From: Raskinella chloraquaticus (SeqCode)
GTDB lineage: Bacteria > Pseudomonadota > Alphaproteobacteria > Rhizobiales > UBA4765
Direction of reading: 5' to 3'
NCBI GenBank assembly: GCA_002365175.1
Contig: DEZK01000007.1
Span: 124,001 to 188,000, forward strand
DNA: 64,000 nucleotides
The notes under the pieces are model-generated. The model was not told the DNA's origin and searched no databases. It saw only the letters and a list, made by a program, of their open reading frames with translations. This document shows positions 9,358 to 16,757 of this stretch, one piece after another. How positions within the stretch are numbered: position 1 is the first letter of the stretch; each line of letters opens with the position of its first letter. Position numbers and translations under genes: made by a program.

Positions 9358-9852
9358 CTAAAATAGGGTTCCTATCCATTTAAAAAATGGAAATTTGAAC
9401 TGAATGGCGCTGGCTACCAACCAAGTAACGATAAGGCGTCGCCCCCATTTAACTAATGCCTCTCCATCCTTTGGACCTTGCTTCTTAAGGTACTCCGCTG
9501 CCCCTTTGCCCATCCCCTGAAAATATTCACTTATCGCTTTACGCCCGCCCTTCACAAACGGCGATGACCATTTTCCAGCCGCGAGCATCGCTTCCGCGAT
9601 GCGTTTGAACACATTGTTGACGCTTTCAAGAGCGTCATACGCAAGTAAATTTCCACCAACTTCGATCGGATCGTAAGGTGTTTTCTTCTGATAATCTTGT
9701 TTTGCAATTTCGTTGATGGCATCAGGAATTTCACTGTGAATGAATTCTTGACTTTCTTTGTCCCGGAGCTGTTCCTCCGCTTCTTTCAGAAGCGCCGGCA
9801 CGGCAACGATCTGTTCCGGCGTCAGACGATCTTTTTCAGCATTGCGCTTGAA
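9358..9852 (-). pseudogene. Detached C-terminal part of the alanine-rich repeat protein (after in-frame TAA)
   Basis: This frame is in exact register with the upstream minus-strand gene and separated from it only by the TAA at 9853-9855. Codons from 9852 read FKRNAEKDRLTPEQIVA and continue smoothly into a helical region and a C-terminal hydrophobic segment (LIVTWLVASAIQF). No good start follows the stop: an ATG is out of frame, and the first usable codon is GTG at 9801 (147 residues) without a clear ribosome site. I read it as the 3' part of one gene cut by a nonsense codon. Readthrough, re-initiation or a sequencing error are alternatives. It ends 2 bases from the convergent amidohydrolase gene. 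Confidence 0.6.
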
Positions 9853-11109
9853 TTATCGCCAGTCAGGAAACTGGCGCATCGTTCGGTCAAATTGCAACGT
9901 CAGCGCATGGTAGCGCACCGCAAGAATGTCCGGCCATTCCTCTGAAACTTTGGACGCATAGCCAAACAACATCGCCTCATTATGCGCGATTGAATGCATC
10001 TCTAAATTGGTTGGCGGTGAGGCTGGGATGCGTTCGCCAATGCGGCGCAAATAGGCGATTGCCCGCCGATCAATATTGGCTTCGGACTCAGCATCATCCG
10101 CCAATTCGTTCAAACTCTGTTTGAGTGCTTCCAGTGCGTCTGACAGTTTGGTCTCAACGATATCAGCGGGTGCCAAAGAAGACGGCAGCTGGAGCTTACC
10201 GTCCTGCCATATCGGCTCGAGCGACGCCGGTTTCTGCGGTGGTATCTCGATTATCGTGTCTTCCGGTGGCGGCTTCTTTTGCTTGCCGAGTTCCTCCTCC
10301 CTTGCCGCCGCGACGATGCGCTTCATCTCGGCATTGACGCGGGCAGGGTCCTTCCAGAATTCATCGGGGATCAGCGCGATGTCGTGCCAGACCGCAAGCG
10401 CCTTTTTGCGCGTGAGGCCAAAGAGCGAGGGACCGCGCGACGGCGTTCCCTGCAACACGCCGGGGAAGGCTTTGCCGTTCCATGTCCCTCCGCCATACCA
10501 ATCGGCCCAGATGTCGAAGTCATCGCCCATGCCGCGGAGGTCTTGCGCGAACTTGGACCATTCGGCGCTGATCTCTGACGGCATGCCGTCCGGCCACAAC
10601 GTGGAGAGGGTGCGCGCGCGACGCGGCCCGGCCTTCCCGTCCAGCGCCGCGAGATCAATAGCAAAGGCGGCGGCGGAAAAGGAGGCGGCGGCGGAGGCGT
10701 AGGCGGCGTAGGCGGAGGCGGCGGAGGCGTAGGCGGCGGAGGCGTAGGCGGCGTAGGCGGAGGCGGCGGAGGCGGCGTAGGCGTAGGCGGAGGCGGCGGC
10801 GGAAAAGGAGGCGGCGGCGCGAAAACGCTCTCTTTCACTGGTTGGCGCAAGAGAAGCAACCAGTGAAAGAGCATTGCATCTCAGAACGCCTAAAAGATGA
10901 CGCGCCCCTTCACTTTGTGGTGATGCCCCTCGTTCGCTTGCCGGGACAAATGATCGCAACAGGGGCACAACCCTGAGCGCCGCCCGCCCAGCGAGCAGAA
11001 TGCAATCCTCGCGGCTGCGGCCTTTCAGCCGTGTTTCGAACCAGGCTCGCCGCTCCTCATGGTTTCCCGTAACCGGAAAATCCTCCGCGCCTTTTGCTGC
11101 CTTCGCCAT
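9853..11109 (-). CDS. Alanine-rich tandem-repeat protein of unknown function (N-terminal and central part)
   Basis: 418 residues from the ATG at 11109 (start region MAKAAKGAEDFPVTGNHEERR) to a TAA at 9853. Order: a charged N-terminal region, an Ala/Tyr/Ser tandem-repeat segment (coded by 10665-10820), then a conserved-looking block with DIWADWYGGG and ALIPDEFWKDPARVNAEMKRI, then a helical C-terminal part ending RTMRQFPDWR. I recognise the WADWY / IPDE.W..P..VNAE block from a family of uncharacterised alphaproteobacterial proteins with alanine-rich repeats; no function is known to me. The continuation of that family appears in frame after the stop. A longer frame runs upstream to 11331, but its extra residues are not protein-like. 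Confidence 0.7.
   Translation of the reverse strand: MAKAAKGAEDFPVTGNHEERRAWFETRLKGRSREDCILLAGRAALRVVPLLRSFVPASERGASPQSEGARHLLGVLRCNALSLVASLAPTSERERFRAAASFSAAASAYAYAASAASAYAAYASAAYASAASAYAAYASAAASFSAAAFAIDLAALDGKAGPRRARTLSTLWPDGMPSEISAEWSKFAQDLRGMGDDFDIWADWYGGGTWNGKAFPGVLQGTPSRGPSLFGLTRKKALAVWHDIALIPDEFWKDPARVNAEMKRIVAAAREEELGKQKKPPPEDTIIEIPPQKPASLEPIWQDGKLQLPSSLAPADIVETKLSDALEALKQSLNELADDAESEANIDRRAIAYLRRIGERIPASPPTNLEMHSIAHNEAMLFGYASKVSEEWPDILAVRYHALTLQFDRTMRQFPDWR
10665..10820. repeat. GGCGGA/GGCGTA tandem-repeat tract coding for Ala/Tyr/Ser repeats
   Basis: About 155 bases of low-complexity sequence, on the plus strand built almost only of ggc, gga, gta and gcg triplets. Both ends carry the same ggcggcggcggaaaaggag sequence, giving flanking direct repeats. 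On the minus strand it codes for repeated units such as ASAYAAYASAA, framed on both sides by AAASFSAAA. Units are multiples of three bases, so gain or loss of copies would keep the frame. Confidence 0.9.
10830..10871. repeat. 15-bp perfect inverted repeat inside the repeat-protein gene
   Basis: CTCTTTCACTGGTTG at 10830-10844 is repeated in inverted form at 10857-10871 with a 12-base spacer. It lies about 10 bases outside the triplet-repeat tract and within coding sequence (protein SLVASLAPTSERERF). The RNA would form a strong hairpin just before the repeat is translated. Confidence 0.85.
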
Positions 11110-11154
11110 TCCCTGCCCCCGGCACTTCTCTGCCTGAAGCATGAAAGCGCGGCA

Positions 11155-11215
11155 ACCCTCTCCTCTCCCCAGCCAAGAGAAGGGGACGGCGACGCCGCCG
11201 GATGAGGGGCGGGGC
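11155..11215. repeat. Possible rhizobial-type intergenic palindromic repeat
   Basis: Read on the minus strand, the sequence contains CCCCTCATCCGGCGGCGTCG followed by CCCCTTCTCTTGGCTGGGGA. This resembles the CCCCTCATCCGG...CCTTCTCCCC...GGGGAGAAGG intergenic repeats that are common in rhizobial genomes. Only one copy is seen here, so the family assignment rests on recognition and not on a second copy. It lies upstream of the repeat-protein gene. Confidence 0.45.
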
Positions 11216-11272
11216 GGCACACATGTTGAGGCTGAAGGTTGGCGCCGGCTGAAGGTGCCGTCAGTGCTGCGG

Positions 11273-11527
11273 TCACCTCGAGAGCGATGCGCTTGCCAGT
11301 TTGCGGTCAGCCGCTGGCGCGCGCCACACACAGGTCACATGACGCGACAGGGACGACAATTGAATGACGAACGTTCGAGATCCGTGGAGCGGACCGGCAG
11401 ATGGCAGACGATCCGCAGTTTTCACGCGAACCGCTTCAGGCGGCGCCATCAACCATGATGTGGAGAGGAAGGCGCCGCCGAACACCAGCGTCAGCGACAG
11501 GACAGAACCAATCAGCAGAACCCGCAT
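11273..11527 (-). CDS. Small membrane-anchored or exported protein, unknown function
   Basis: 84 residues. Start ATG 11527 has a good ribosome site (cacggagg, 9 bases upstream). The N-terminus MRVLLIGSVLSLTLVFGGAF is a hydrophobic segment like a signal peptide or membrane anchor. The rest is short and basic with no family I recognise. It sits at the edge of the stress-response island, but I see no EcfG-type promoter before it. The 3' part could be over-long, since the codons near the end look less protein-like. Confidence 0.5.
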   Translation of the reverse strand: MRVLLIGSVLSLTLVFGGAFLSTSWLMAPPEAVRVKTADRLPSAGPLHGSRTFVIQLSSLSRHVTCVWRAPAADRKLASASLSR

Positions 11528-11638
11528 TGTCGTCAGCCTCCGTGATGAAATCGGTTGAACCTGCCCGGAAGGTCACGCTCACCGAGGTGACGGGCGGGAA
11601 TGGACGCGCGCAGTCTCGCCCACCCTCGCGCGTCACAT

Positions 11639-11830
11639 TCAGGCGTTGTCGACGAGCTTCTTCACCACGTCCTTGGCATCGCCCACGGCCTTCTGGGTCT
11701 TGCCCTTGCTTTCCTGCATGGCGCCTTCGACCTCAAGCCTCGGGTTGCCAATCATCTCTCCGGTGGCCTGCTTGATCTTGCCGGCAGCTTCGTTGGCAAC
11801 ACCTTTTGCCTTGTCCATCGTGCTTCCCAT
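11639..11830 (-). CDS. CsbD family stress protein
   Basis: 63 residues, MGSTMDKAKGVANEAAGKIK at the start, with the repeated Gly-Lys-Ala pattern of CsbD-like proteins. These are small hydrophilic cytoplasmic proteins induced by general stress in many bacteria; the molecular role is not known. The start at 11830 has the ribosome site AGGAGAGAGATC. A likely EcfG-dependent promoter lies about 50-70 bases upstream, which fits control by the stress sigma factor coded nearby. Confidence 0.9.
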   Translation of the reverse strand: MGSTMDKAKGVANEAAGKIKQATGEMIGNPRLEVEGAMQESKGKTQKAVGDAKDVVKKLVDNA

Positions 11831-11880
11831 GATCTCTCTCCTGTTGTCTGGCGCGGGATCAGACCCGCTGTTTCAACAAC

Positions 11881-11902
11881 CGGTGAGGACGCAACATGTT
11901 CC
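11881..11902 (-). promoter_or_regulatory. Probable EcfG-type promoter of csbD gene (one mismatch)
   Basis: On the minus strand: GGAAC (11902-11898), a 16-base spacer, then GGTT (consensus CGTT). The spacing matches the general stress consensus GGAAC-N16/17-CGTT exactly, with one mismatch in the -10 part. It lies about 50 bases before the CsbD start. Confidence 0.55.
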
Positions 11903-11910
11903 TGAAACGC

Positions 11911-12981
11911 TCATGAGAATGTGAGGAACGACGCCGGCTCGTTGTCGAATTCCGCCGCACCCGTCGGGCGGAAACGAAGCGTTGACAGCGTGCCCTGAGG
12001 CAGCGCCGCGCTCATGGTGAAGGTGCCGTTCAATTGCATGGCAAACAGCTTGATCAGTTGCAGGCCGACGCTTTCTGCCTCATCCAGCGAGAAATGCGCC
12101 GGCAGACCGACGCCATCATCCCGGACGCTGATTTCAGCACTCCCGTTGGCTGCATCAGCCCGCAAACGGACCGTCAACCTGCCCGAGCGGCTGTCTGGAA
12201 ATCCATGCTCGAGCGCGTTGTTGATACATTCGGCGATCACCAGCCCGGTCGGCAGAAACTCGTCCTGTGACAGCAAAATCGTGTCACCCGCCACATCGAT
12301 ATCAACTGCTTGTCCCTGGCCGCCAACCTCCACGCAACGGGAGGCGAGATCGCGAACAAATTGCGCATCAAGCTGACCGCCGCTTCGTGACGGCTCAAGA
12401 AACAGACGATTGATGCTGGCAATGGTGCCGATGCGCTGCGCTGCCTCGACCAGAGCGCGGTGCGCATTTGTGTCGCCAATCGCGCGTGCCTGCAGGTTGA
12501 GCAATGCCGAGACCGCATTGAGATTATTGCCGATGCGGTGCTGCAGCTCGACAAACAGGGCATCACGCTGCGAGAGCGCGGCGATCGCCTCATTGCGGGC
12601 GCCGGCAAGTTCCGTCTGGGCGGCCACCATGCGGTCGATCACCAGGATGTCGACCCCGACCACGACGAGATAGAAGATCAGCGCAAGCATTGTCGTGCTG
12701 TCGGTAGCAAACGACCAATGAGGGGGCAGGAAGAAATACCAGGAGGCAAGGCCAGATAGAACAGCGCAAAAAATTCCCGCGCGCGTTCCCATGAAAAATG
12801 TCGAGAGCACGACTGCGGGAAAGAACGTTATGTAAGGAAAGCCGTCCGGCAGGACGCCATCGAGAGCGACGCGACTTGCAAGCGCTGCAGCAAACAGGGC
12901 AAAACTGGCGAGAACGCCAAAAAGCGGATCGCTTCTCCACCGGCCGGAGAGAGAAGCCACCGATTGCGCCATTACTCTCAT
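11911..12981 (-). CDS. Membrane sensor histidine kinase, DUF4118 + HisKA_2 (intact ATPase domain)
   Basis: 356 residues from ATG 12981; ATG 12972 and 13035 are alternative starts. The N-terminal third has membrane helices of the KdpD-type DUF4118 kind, without a large periplasmic domain. Then follow the dimerisation/phosphoacceptor box ELQHRIGNNLNAV (His about 148) and a complete ATP-binding domain: the N box has the needed Glu and Asn (AECINNALEHGF) and the G1 box RDDGVGLP is present. HisKA_2 kinases are the usual activators of PhyR in alphaproteobacteria. Close to ecfG-nepR-phyR, this is the better candidate for the active stress kinase. No receiver domain is attached. Confidence 0.88.
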   Translation of the reverse strand: MRVMAQSVASLSGRWRSDPLFGVLASFALFAAALASRVALDGVLPDGFPYITFFPAVVLSTFFMGTRAGIFCAVLSGLASWYFFLPPHWSFATDSTTMLALIFYLVVVGVDILVIDRMVAAQTELAGARNEAIAALSQRDALFVELQHRIGNNLNAVSALLNLQARAIGDTNAHRALVEAAQRIGTIASINRLFLEPSRSGGQLDAQFVRDLASRCVEVGGQGQAVDIDVAGDTILLSQDEFLPTGLVIAECINNALEHGFPDSRSGRLTVRLRADAANGSAEISVRDDGVGLPAHFSLDEAESVGLQLIKLFAMQLNGTFTMSAALPQGTLSTLRFRPTGAAEFDNEPASFLTFS

Positions 12982-13081
12982 GAGTACGTTTCTACCACAA
13001 TTTCCATGACAGTGCCGGCAAGGCTCCTGCTTCATAATCCTCGTATCGCCAGACTGAAGCACAAGGCTCAGCAATATGATT

Positions 13082-13093
13082 TGACGCGCGTCA
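13082..13093. promoter_or_regulatory. 12-bp perfect palindrome in a divergent promoter region
   Basis: TGACGCGCGTCA lies between the kinase gene (minus) and the YqjD-like gene (plus). It could be an operator for either direction. No regulator can be named. Confidence 0.35.
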
Positions 13094-13164
13094 GGACAAC
13101 AAACCCGAGGTGCGAATAATGATTGGGCATGCGTGAATTACGCGCAACACGCGATCTTGTTCCA

Positions 13165-13190
13165 GGAACATTTGACGCTGCCCGGCGTTG
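13165..13190 (+). promoter_or_regulatory. EcfG-type (general stress) promoter
   Basis: GGAAC at 13165-13169, a 16-base spacer, CGTTG at 13186-13190: exact consensus for the alphaproteobacterial stress sigma factor. It lies about 75 bases before the start of the YqjD-like gene and probably drives the following membrane-protein pair. Confidence 0.8.
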
Positions 13191-13263
13191 TTGCTGGAAA
13201 GGGCGTCAGTTTCTCTATTTTTCAGACAGCGCGCCCTTTGTCACACAAATGGGAGATATGAGC

Positions 13264-13602
13264 ATGAATGGTATTTCGGCTGTTTCAGAAGATATGCTCA
13301 ACGCAGTTTCCTCGGCTTCCAAGAGCGTCAAGGATGCGGCAAGTTCGGCAGCAAAAGCTGTCAGCAAGGACGCGTCGTGCCTGAGCGATACGGTCGGCCG
13401 GGAGGCCTCCGAGGTTGCTGACAAGGTCAGCGCGCACCTCAAGGATATTGGCGTTGATACCGGCGTGATGGCCAACGCCGCCAAGGAGCAGGTGAGCGAA
13501 CTCCAGCGCCTGATTGGTGAGGAATTGCGCGCACGCCCGCTGCGCGCTCTGGGCATCGCCGCGGTGCTCGGGGTGTTCGTCGGCCTCATCTCGGCGCGCT
13601 AG
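13264..13602 (+). CDS. DUF883/YqjD-ElaB-like membrane-anchored stress protein
   Basis: 112 residues from ATG 13264, chosen because GGGAG at 13251-13255 is 8 bases upstream; ATG 13258 is too close. A long polar, alanine-rich helix (SSASKSVKDAASSAAKAVSK) is followed by a C-terminal membrane helix after RPLRALG (AAVLGVFVGLISAR). This is the architecture of YqjD/ElaB proteins, which sit in the inner membrane and in E. coli bind ribosomes in stationary phase. It is preceded by an exact EcfG promoter and followed after 3 bases by a YqjE-like gene. Confidence 0.82.
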   Translation: MNGISAVSEDMLNAVSSASKSVKDAASSAAKAVSKDASCLSDTVGREASEVADKVSAHLKDIGVDTGVMANAAKEQVSELQRLIGEELRARPLRALGIAAVLGVFVGLISAR

Positions 13603-13605
13603 GTC

Positions 13606-14007
13606 ATGTGGCAGTCATTGCTACTTCTGGCGGCAAGCGAGGCGTCGGGCCTGGTCCGCCGCACCGTGCGGGCAGCCCTTTGCTATGGCGTGGCGATTAT
13701 GTCCGTCCTCTTCGGTGTGGGATTTGCTCTTGTTGCGTTGAGAAACTGGCTCGCTCTCGCCTATCCCGATATCAATGCCGATCTGCTGATTGCAGCTGCA
13801 ATGGCTGTCATCGCCGGCATGGCCTATGCGGGCGGTGTTGCCCTCCAGCACTATCGCCAGCGCCGCGAAACCCTGCGTGCGGCATCTCTTATCGCTGCGC
13901 CCGTCATCGCGGGTGCCGTCAGAAAGATGCCGCTGGCATCGGCCGCCTTGATCCTGGTTGCGGCGGTTGGCCTGTTCGCCGGCCGCGCCATCGCCAATGG
14001 AAAATAG
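13606..14007 (+). CDS. YqjE/Phage_holin_3_6-like small membrane protein
   Basis: 133 residues with about three hydrophobic segments (near residues 22-45, 60-80 and 112-128). The size and its position directly after a YqjD-like gene match the yqjD-yqjE pair known from other proteobacteria. The holin-type domain name reflects fold similarity only; there is no phage context. It is expected in the inner membrane, co-expressed from the EcfG promoter upstream. Function unknown. Confidence 0.72.
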   Translation: MWQSLLLLAASEASGLVRRTVRAALCYGVAIMSVLFGVGFALVALRNWLALAYPDINADLLIAAAMAVIAGMAYAGGVALQHYRQRRETLRAASLIAAPVIAGAVRKMPLASAALILVAAVGLFAGRAIANGK

Positions 14008-14107
14008 GTGCCGCGGCGGCGTCGGGCGCCTTGCATCGGCGCGCGCAACAGACAATGCGATCGACAGCGGCAATCTTATCGAGATCAGGGATTAGACAGG
14101 CGCCTCC

Positions 14108-14986
14108 ATGAAAATTGCCTATGGCTATGACATCGAGATCGAATGCGCCAATGAAACGCCCGTCATCGCCCTTGTGGATATTCATCCAACGCGGCGAGGG
14201 GATATTTGCCGCAACGATATTCCGGTCATCCGCTCACTGTCTTTTCCCGATCGCGATATCTCAAGCGAGCTTTACCAGGACAAGTTCGGCAATCTGTGTC
14301 GTCGGTTCGTCGCCCCTGCAGGGCGCCTCTCGCTGTGCGCATCCGGGCTGATTTCAGATAGCGGAATGCCGGATGGCTGCGACACGGACGCGGCTATGGT
14401 GCGCATCGAGGATCTGCCGAGCGATGTGCTTGAGTTCACATTGGGCAGCCGCTACTGCGAAACCGATATTTTGAGCGAACAAGCCTGGGCACGCTTCGGT
14501 CGTCCTGATCTTGGCTGGTGGACGGTGCAGGCCATATGCGATTACGTCCATGATCACATCACGTTTGACTATCTCCAGGCGCGCAGTACGCGATCGGCTG
14601 CGGAGGGCTTGCGTGAGCGCATCGGCGTGTGTCGTGATTTCGCCCATCTGGCGATCACGCTATGCCGTTGTCTCAATATTCCTGCCCGCTACTGCACCGG
14701 CTATCTCGGCGACATAGGGGTCCCTGCCGACCCCAATCCCATGGATTTCAGCGCCTGGTTTGAGGCCTATCTCGATGGACGCTGGTGGACGTTTGATGCA
14801 CGGCACAACCAGCCGCGCATCGGCAGGATCGTTATCGCCCGCGGTCGTGATGCAACCGATGTACCAATCCTCAATTCCTACGGACCGCACGTGCTGCGGC
14901 GCTTCGACATTCTCACCCAGGAGATGGCCAGCAATGCCGACGTCCCTCCCTCTCCGCTCATGAATACGTTTGTTCAGTTAAGTTGA
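14108..14986 (+). CDS. Transglutaminase-like protein with altered catalytic triad
   Basis: 292 residues. The N-terminal beta domain (about 1-110) is followed by a transglutaminase-like core. The nucleophile Cys175 is present in ERIGVCRDFAHL and the Asp230 region in RWWTFDARHN. At the position of the catalytic His, where relatives read FHAWFEAYL, this protein has Ser215 (DFSAWFEAYL; codon AGC at 14750-14752). It may therefore be inactive as a protease or transglutaminase, or use another base. It lies 100 bases after the YqjE-like gene. No clear own promoter was seen. Confidence 0.85.
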   Translation: MKIAYGYDIEIECANETPVIALVDIHPTRRGDICRNDIPVIRSLSFPDRDISSELYQDKFGNLCRRFVAPAGRLSLCASGLISDSGMPDGCDTDAAMVRIEDLPSDVLEFTLGSRYCETDILSEQAWARFGRPDLGWWTVQAICDYVHDHITFDYLQARSTRSAAEGLRERIGVCRDFAHLAITLCRCLNIPARYCTGYLGDIGVPADPNPMDFSAWFEAYLDGRWWTFDARHNQPRIGRIVIARGRDATDVPILNSYGPHVLRRFDILTQEMASNADVPPSPLMNTFVQLS

Positions 14987-15017
14987 GGCGGGATCGGCAG
15001 GGCCTGCCTGCATCAGC

Positions 15018-15034
15018 TGATCGGTACCCGATCA
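15018..15034. repeat. Inverted repeat between convergent genes
   Basis: TGATCGG-TAC-CCGATCA lies in the 116-base space between the transglutaminase-like gene and the convergent kinase gene. It may act as a weak bidirectional terminator, but there is no run of T on either side. Confidence 0.35.
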
Positions 15035-15102
15035 TCATGCTGTCGATGACGCCGAGTGTGGTGGTCTTCGGCAAACGCTCAGCACGTTTTGTCCGCGTCG
15101 CA

Positions 15103-16749
15103 TCAACAGTGAAAACGCAAACGGATCACCCCGCCCGGCGCGGTTGGCACAATTTCGCCCTGCAACTGGCCGGCCAAACCTTTCAGGATCCGCGATGGCT
15201 GCTGGCTGTCTGGCAGCGTGCCATCGATCACCGCCTGCAATTCCACGCGACCATCTTCCATCGCTTCAAGCGAGATCGAGACTGATTGCGTGTCCGCTCC
15301 CTTGAATCCGGTCATGATGGCATCGACCAGCACCAGCCCCAAAGGGATGGCCCGGTCCACAGCAAGGCCTGCGTCACTCGTGATTTTAGCTTCGATCGAC
15401 CGGCCGCTCTCGTTAAGGGCGCTGGCAAGTGTCAAAATGATTTCTTCCGTAAACGGTTTCAGCGGCACCGGCTGCATGTGGTTATCCGTCAGCGCCAATC
15501 GGTAGGCAACGGAGAGGACCAGCACCTTGGCCTCCATCTCGGCCAGGCTGGTGTCGGTACGGCTGCCCTGCTGCCGGCGCGACAGCGACATGTAGCTCTG
15601 AATAACCTGCAGGCTGTTTTTCAGGCGATGATGAAGCTCCCGGTTGAGAAAGCGGTTGGACGCCAGGGACTGGCTGAGGGCGCTTTCGCGCTTGATCGAT
15701 TCATCGATCATGTCGTTAAAAGCCAGCGCCACCGATCTGATATCGGCCGGCATCTTTTCACCAACCGGCGCAAGTTCAGCCTTGCCGTGGGCGCGGGCAC
15801 GCGCCGCCTGCTCGATACCCGAAATCCATCTGGTGATGCCGGTTCGAACAAAATGGGCATAGCTTGCAAACAGAGCCGCAAGCATCAGCACGGGGAGAGA
15901 GACAAGCATCACGAAGCGAAACCACGCATCGGCGCGCGGCTTATCGTCGAAGCGAGCGAGAATATAGAGGTCGGAATTGGAGATGGCTTCGGTGGTGTAA
16001 TTGTATTCTTTTCCGTCCTGAGCGGAGGCACGCCAATGCGCCGATCCAGCCACAATGTTTTCGGCTTGCGGCAGCCATGACATGTCCTCCTCCCTCGCAC
16101 CTCGCACCGCCATGGGTATGAGCCCCGGGCTCATCAGCGCGACAATCATCGACTTTCCCGAACCAAGTTCAAAAAAGCGATCGAGCAAGGACGGATCGAC
16201 GAATGTCACTGATTCCCATTGGCTGCCGTTTTCCAGCACCGACCGTTCATAGACCGCCAGATGGCGTTCATTGCCTGCCCGCACCGGCCCGTAATCGGCT
16301 TCAACTTCAAGCGGGCTGAACGGCAATCTGACGTGGGGTTTTTCCCGGTATTCAGCCAACACCCGCAACGCCAGATCCTGGGTGATTGACGCGGTCCGCG
16401 AGGAAAAACACGACCGGCCATCAGCGTTGTTGATGGCGATGGCATTATAGCCTTCCATTTTATACAGCAATTGCGCCGCAACCGCGTAGCAGTCGATTGC
16501 GCCACCCGGTTGCGCCTGGATCGATTCGGTCAGGATAAAGACTGTCCGCAACACGCTGGTGACCCAGACGTCGGTTCGCACCGCAAAATCGGAAACTGCC
16601 TGGCCGCGCTCGTTTTCGATGCTTGTCAGAATCGACTGATAATTTCCGAATGCAAAAACAACGCTGAGACCGGCAATCGGAATCACAATCAGAATCATCA
16701 ACGCCAACAGGCGTGCGCGGACGGTCATTAATCCCAGGCGTGTCAGCAT
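15103..16749 (-). CDS. Membrane HisKA_2 sensor protein with degenerate ATPase domain (PhyK/PhyP-like)
   Basis: 548 residues. An N-terminal membrane helix (about 13-32), a large extracytoplasmic sensor domain, a second helix (about 275-300), a HAMP-like linker, then the phosphoacceptor box ELHHRLKNSLQ (His about 374). The ATP-binding part is degenerate: the N box reads LVLVDAIMTGFKG (about 472-484) without the Glu-x-x-x-Asn, and the G1 box is only VIDGT. It follows ecfG by 8 bases and is co-directional with nepR-ecfG. It may dephosphorylate PhyR, as described for PhyP of Sphingomonas, and not phosphorylate it. ATG 16728 with GGGA upstream is an alternative start. Confidence 0.87.
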   Translation of the reverse strand: MLTRLGLMTVRARLLALMILIVIPIAGLSVVFAFGNYQSILTSIENERGQAVSDFAVRTDVWVTSVLRTVFILTESIQAQPGGAIDCYAVAAQLLYKMEGYNAIAINNADGRSCFSSRTASITQDLALRVLAEYREKPHVRLPFSPLEVEADYGPVRAGNERHLAVYERSVLENGSQWESVTFVDPSLLDRFFELGSGKSMIVALMSPGLIPMAVRGAREEDMSWLPQAENIVAGSAHWRASAQDGKEYNYTTEAISNSDLYILARFDDKPRADAWFRFVMLVSLPVLMLAALFASYAHFVRTGITRWISGIEQAARARAHGKAELAPVGEKMPADIRSVALAFNDMIDESIKRESALSQSLASNRFLNRELHHRLKNSLQVIQSYMSLSRRQQGSRTDTSLAEMEAKVLVLSVAYRLALTDNHMQPVPLKPFTEEIILTLASALNESGRSIEAKITSDAGLAVDRAIPLGLVLVDAIMTGFKGADTQSVSISLEAMEDGRVELQAVIDGTLPDSQQPSRILKGLAGQLQGEIVPTAPGGVIRLRFHC

Positions 16750-16757
16750 CGGCGCGG

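Noticed and set aside
10665..10820. CRISPR array or G-quadruplex cluster
   Set aside because: There are no constant repeats with unique spacers, and G runs are only two bases long, so neither is convincing.
10371..10874. Minus-strand frame with a long Pro/Thr-rich repeat
   Set aside because: It is the triplet-repeat tract read in another frame; the flanking conserved block belongs to the Ala/Tyr/Ser frame.
13606..14007. Phage holin or prophage remnant
   Set aside because: No phage genes are nearby and the partner gene is YqjD-like, fitting the bacterial yqjD-yqjE pair.
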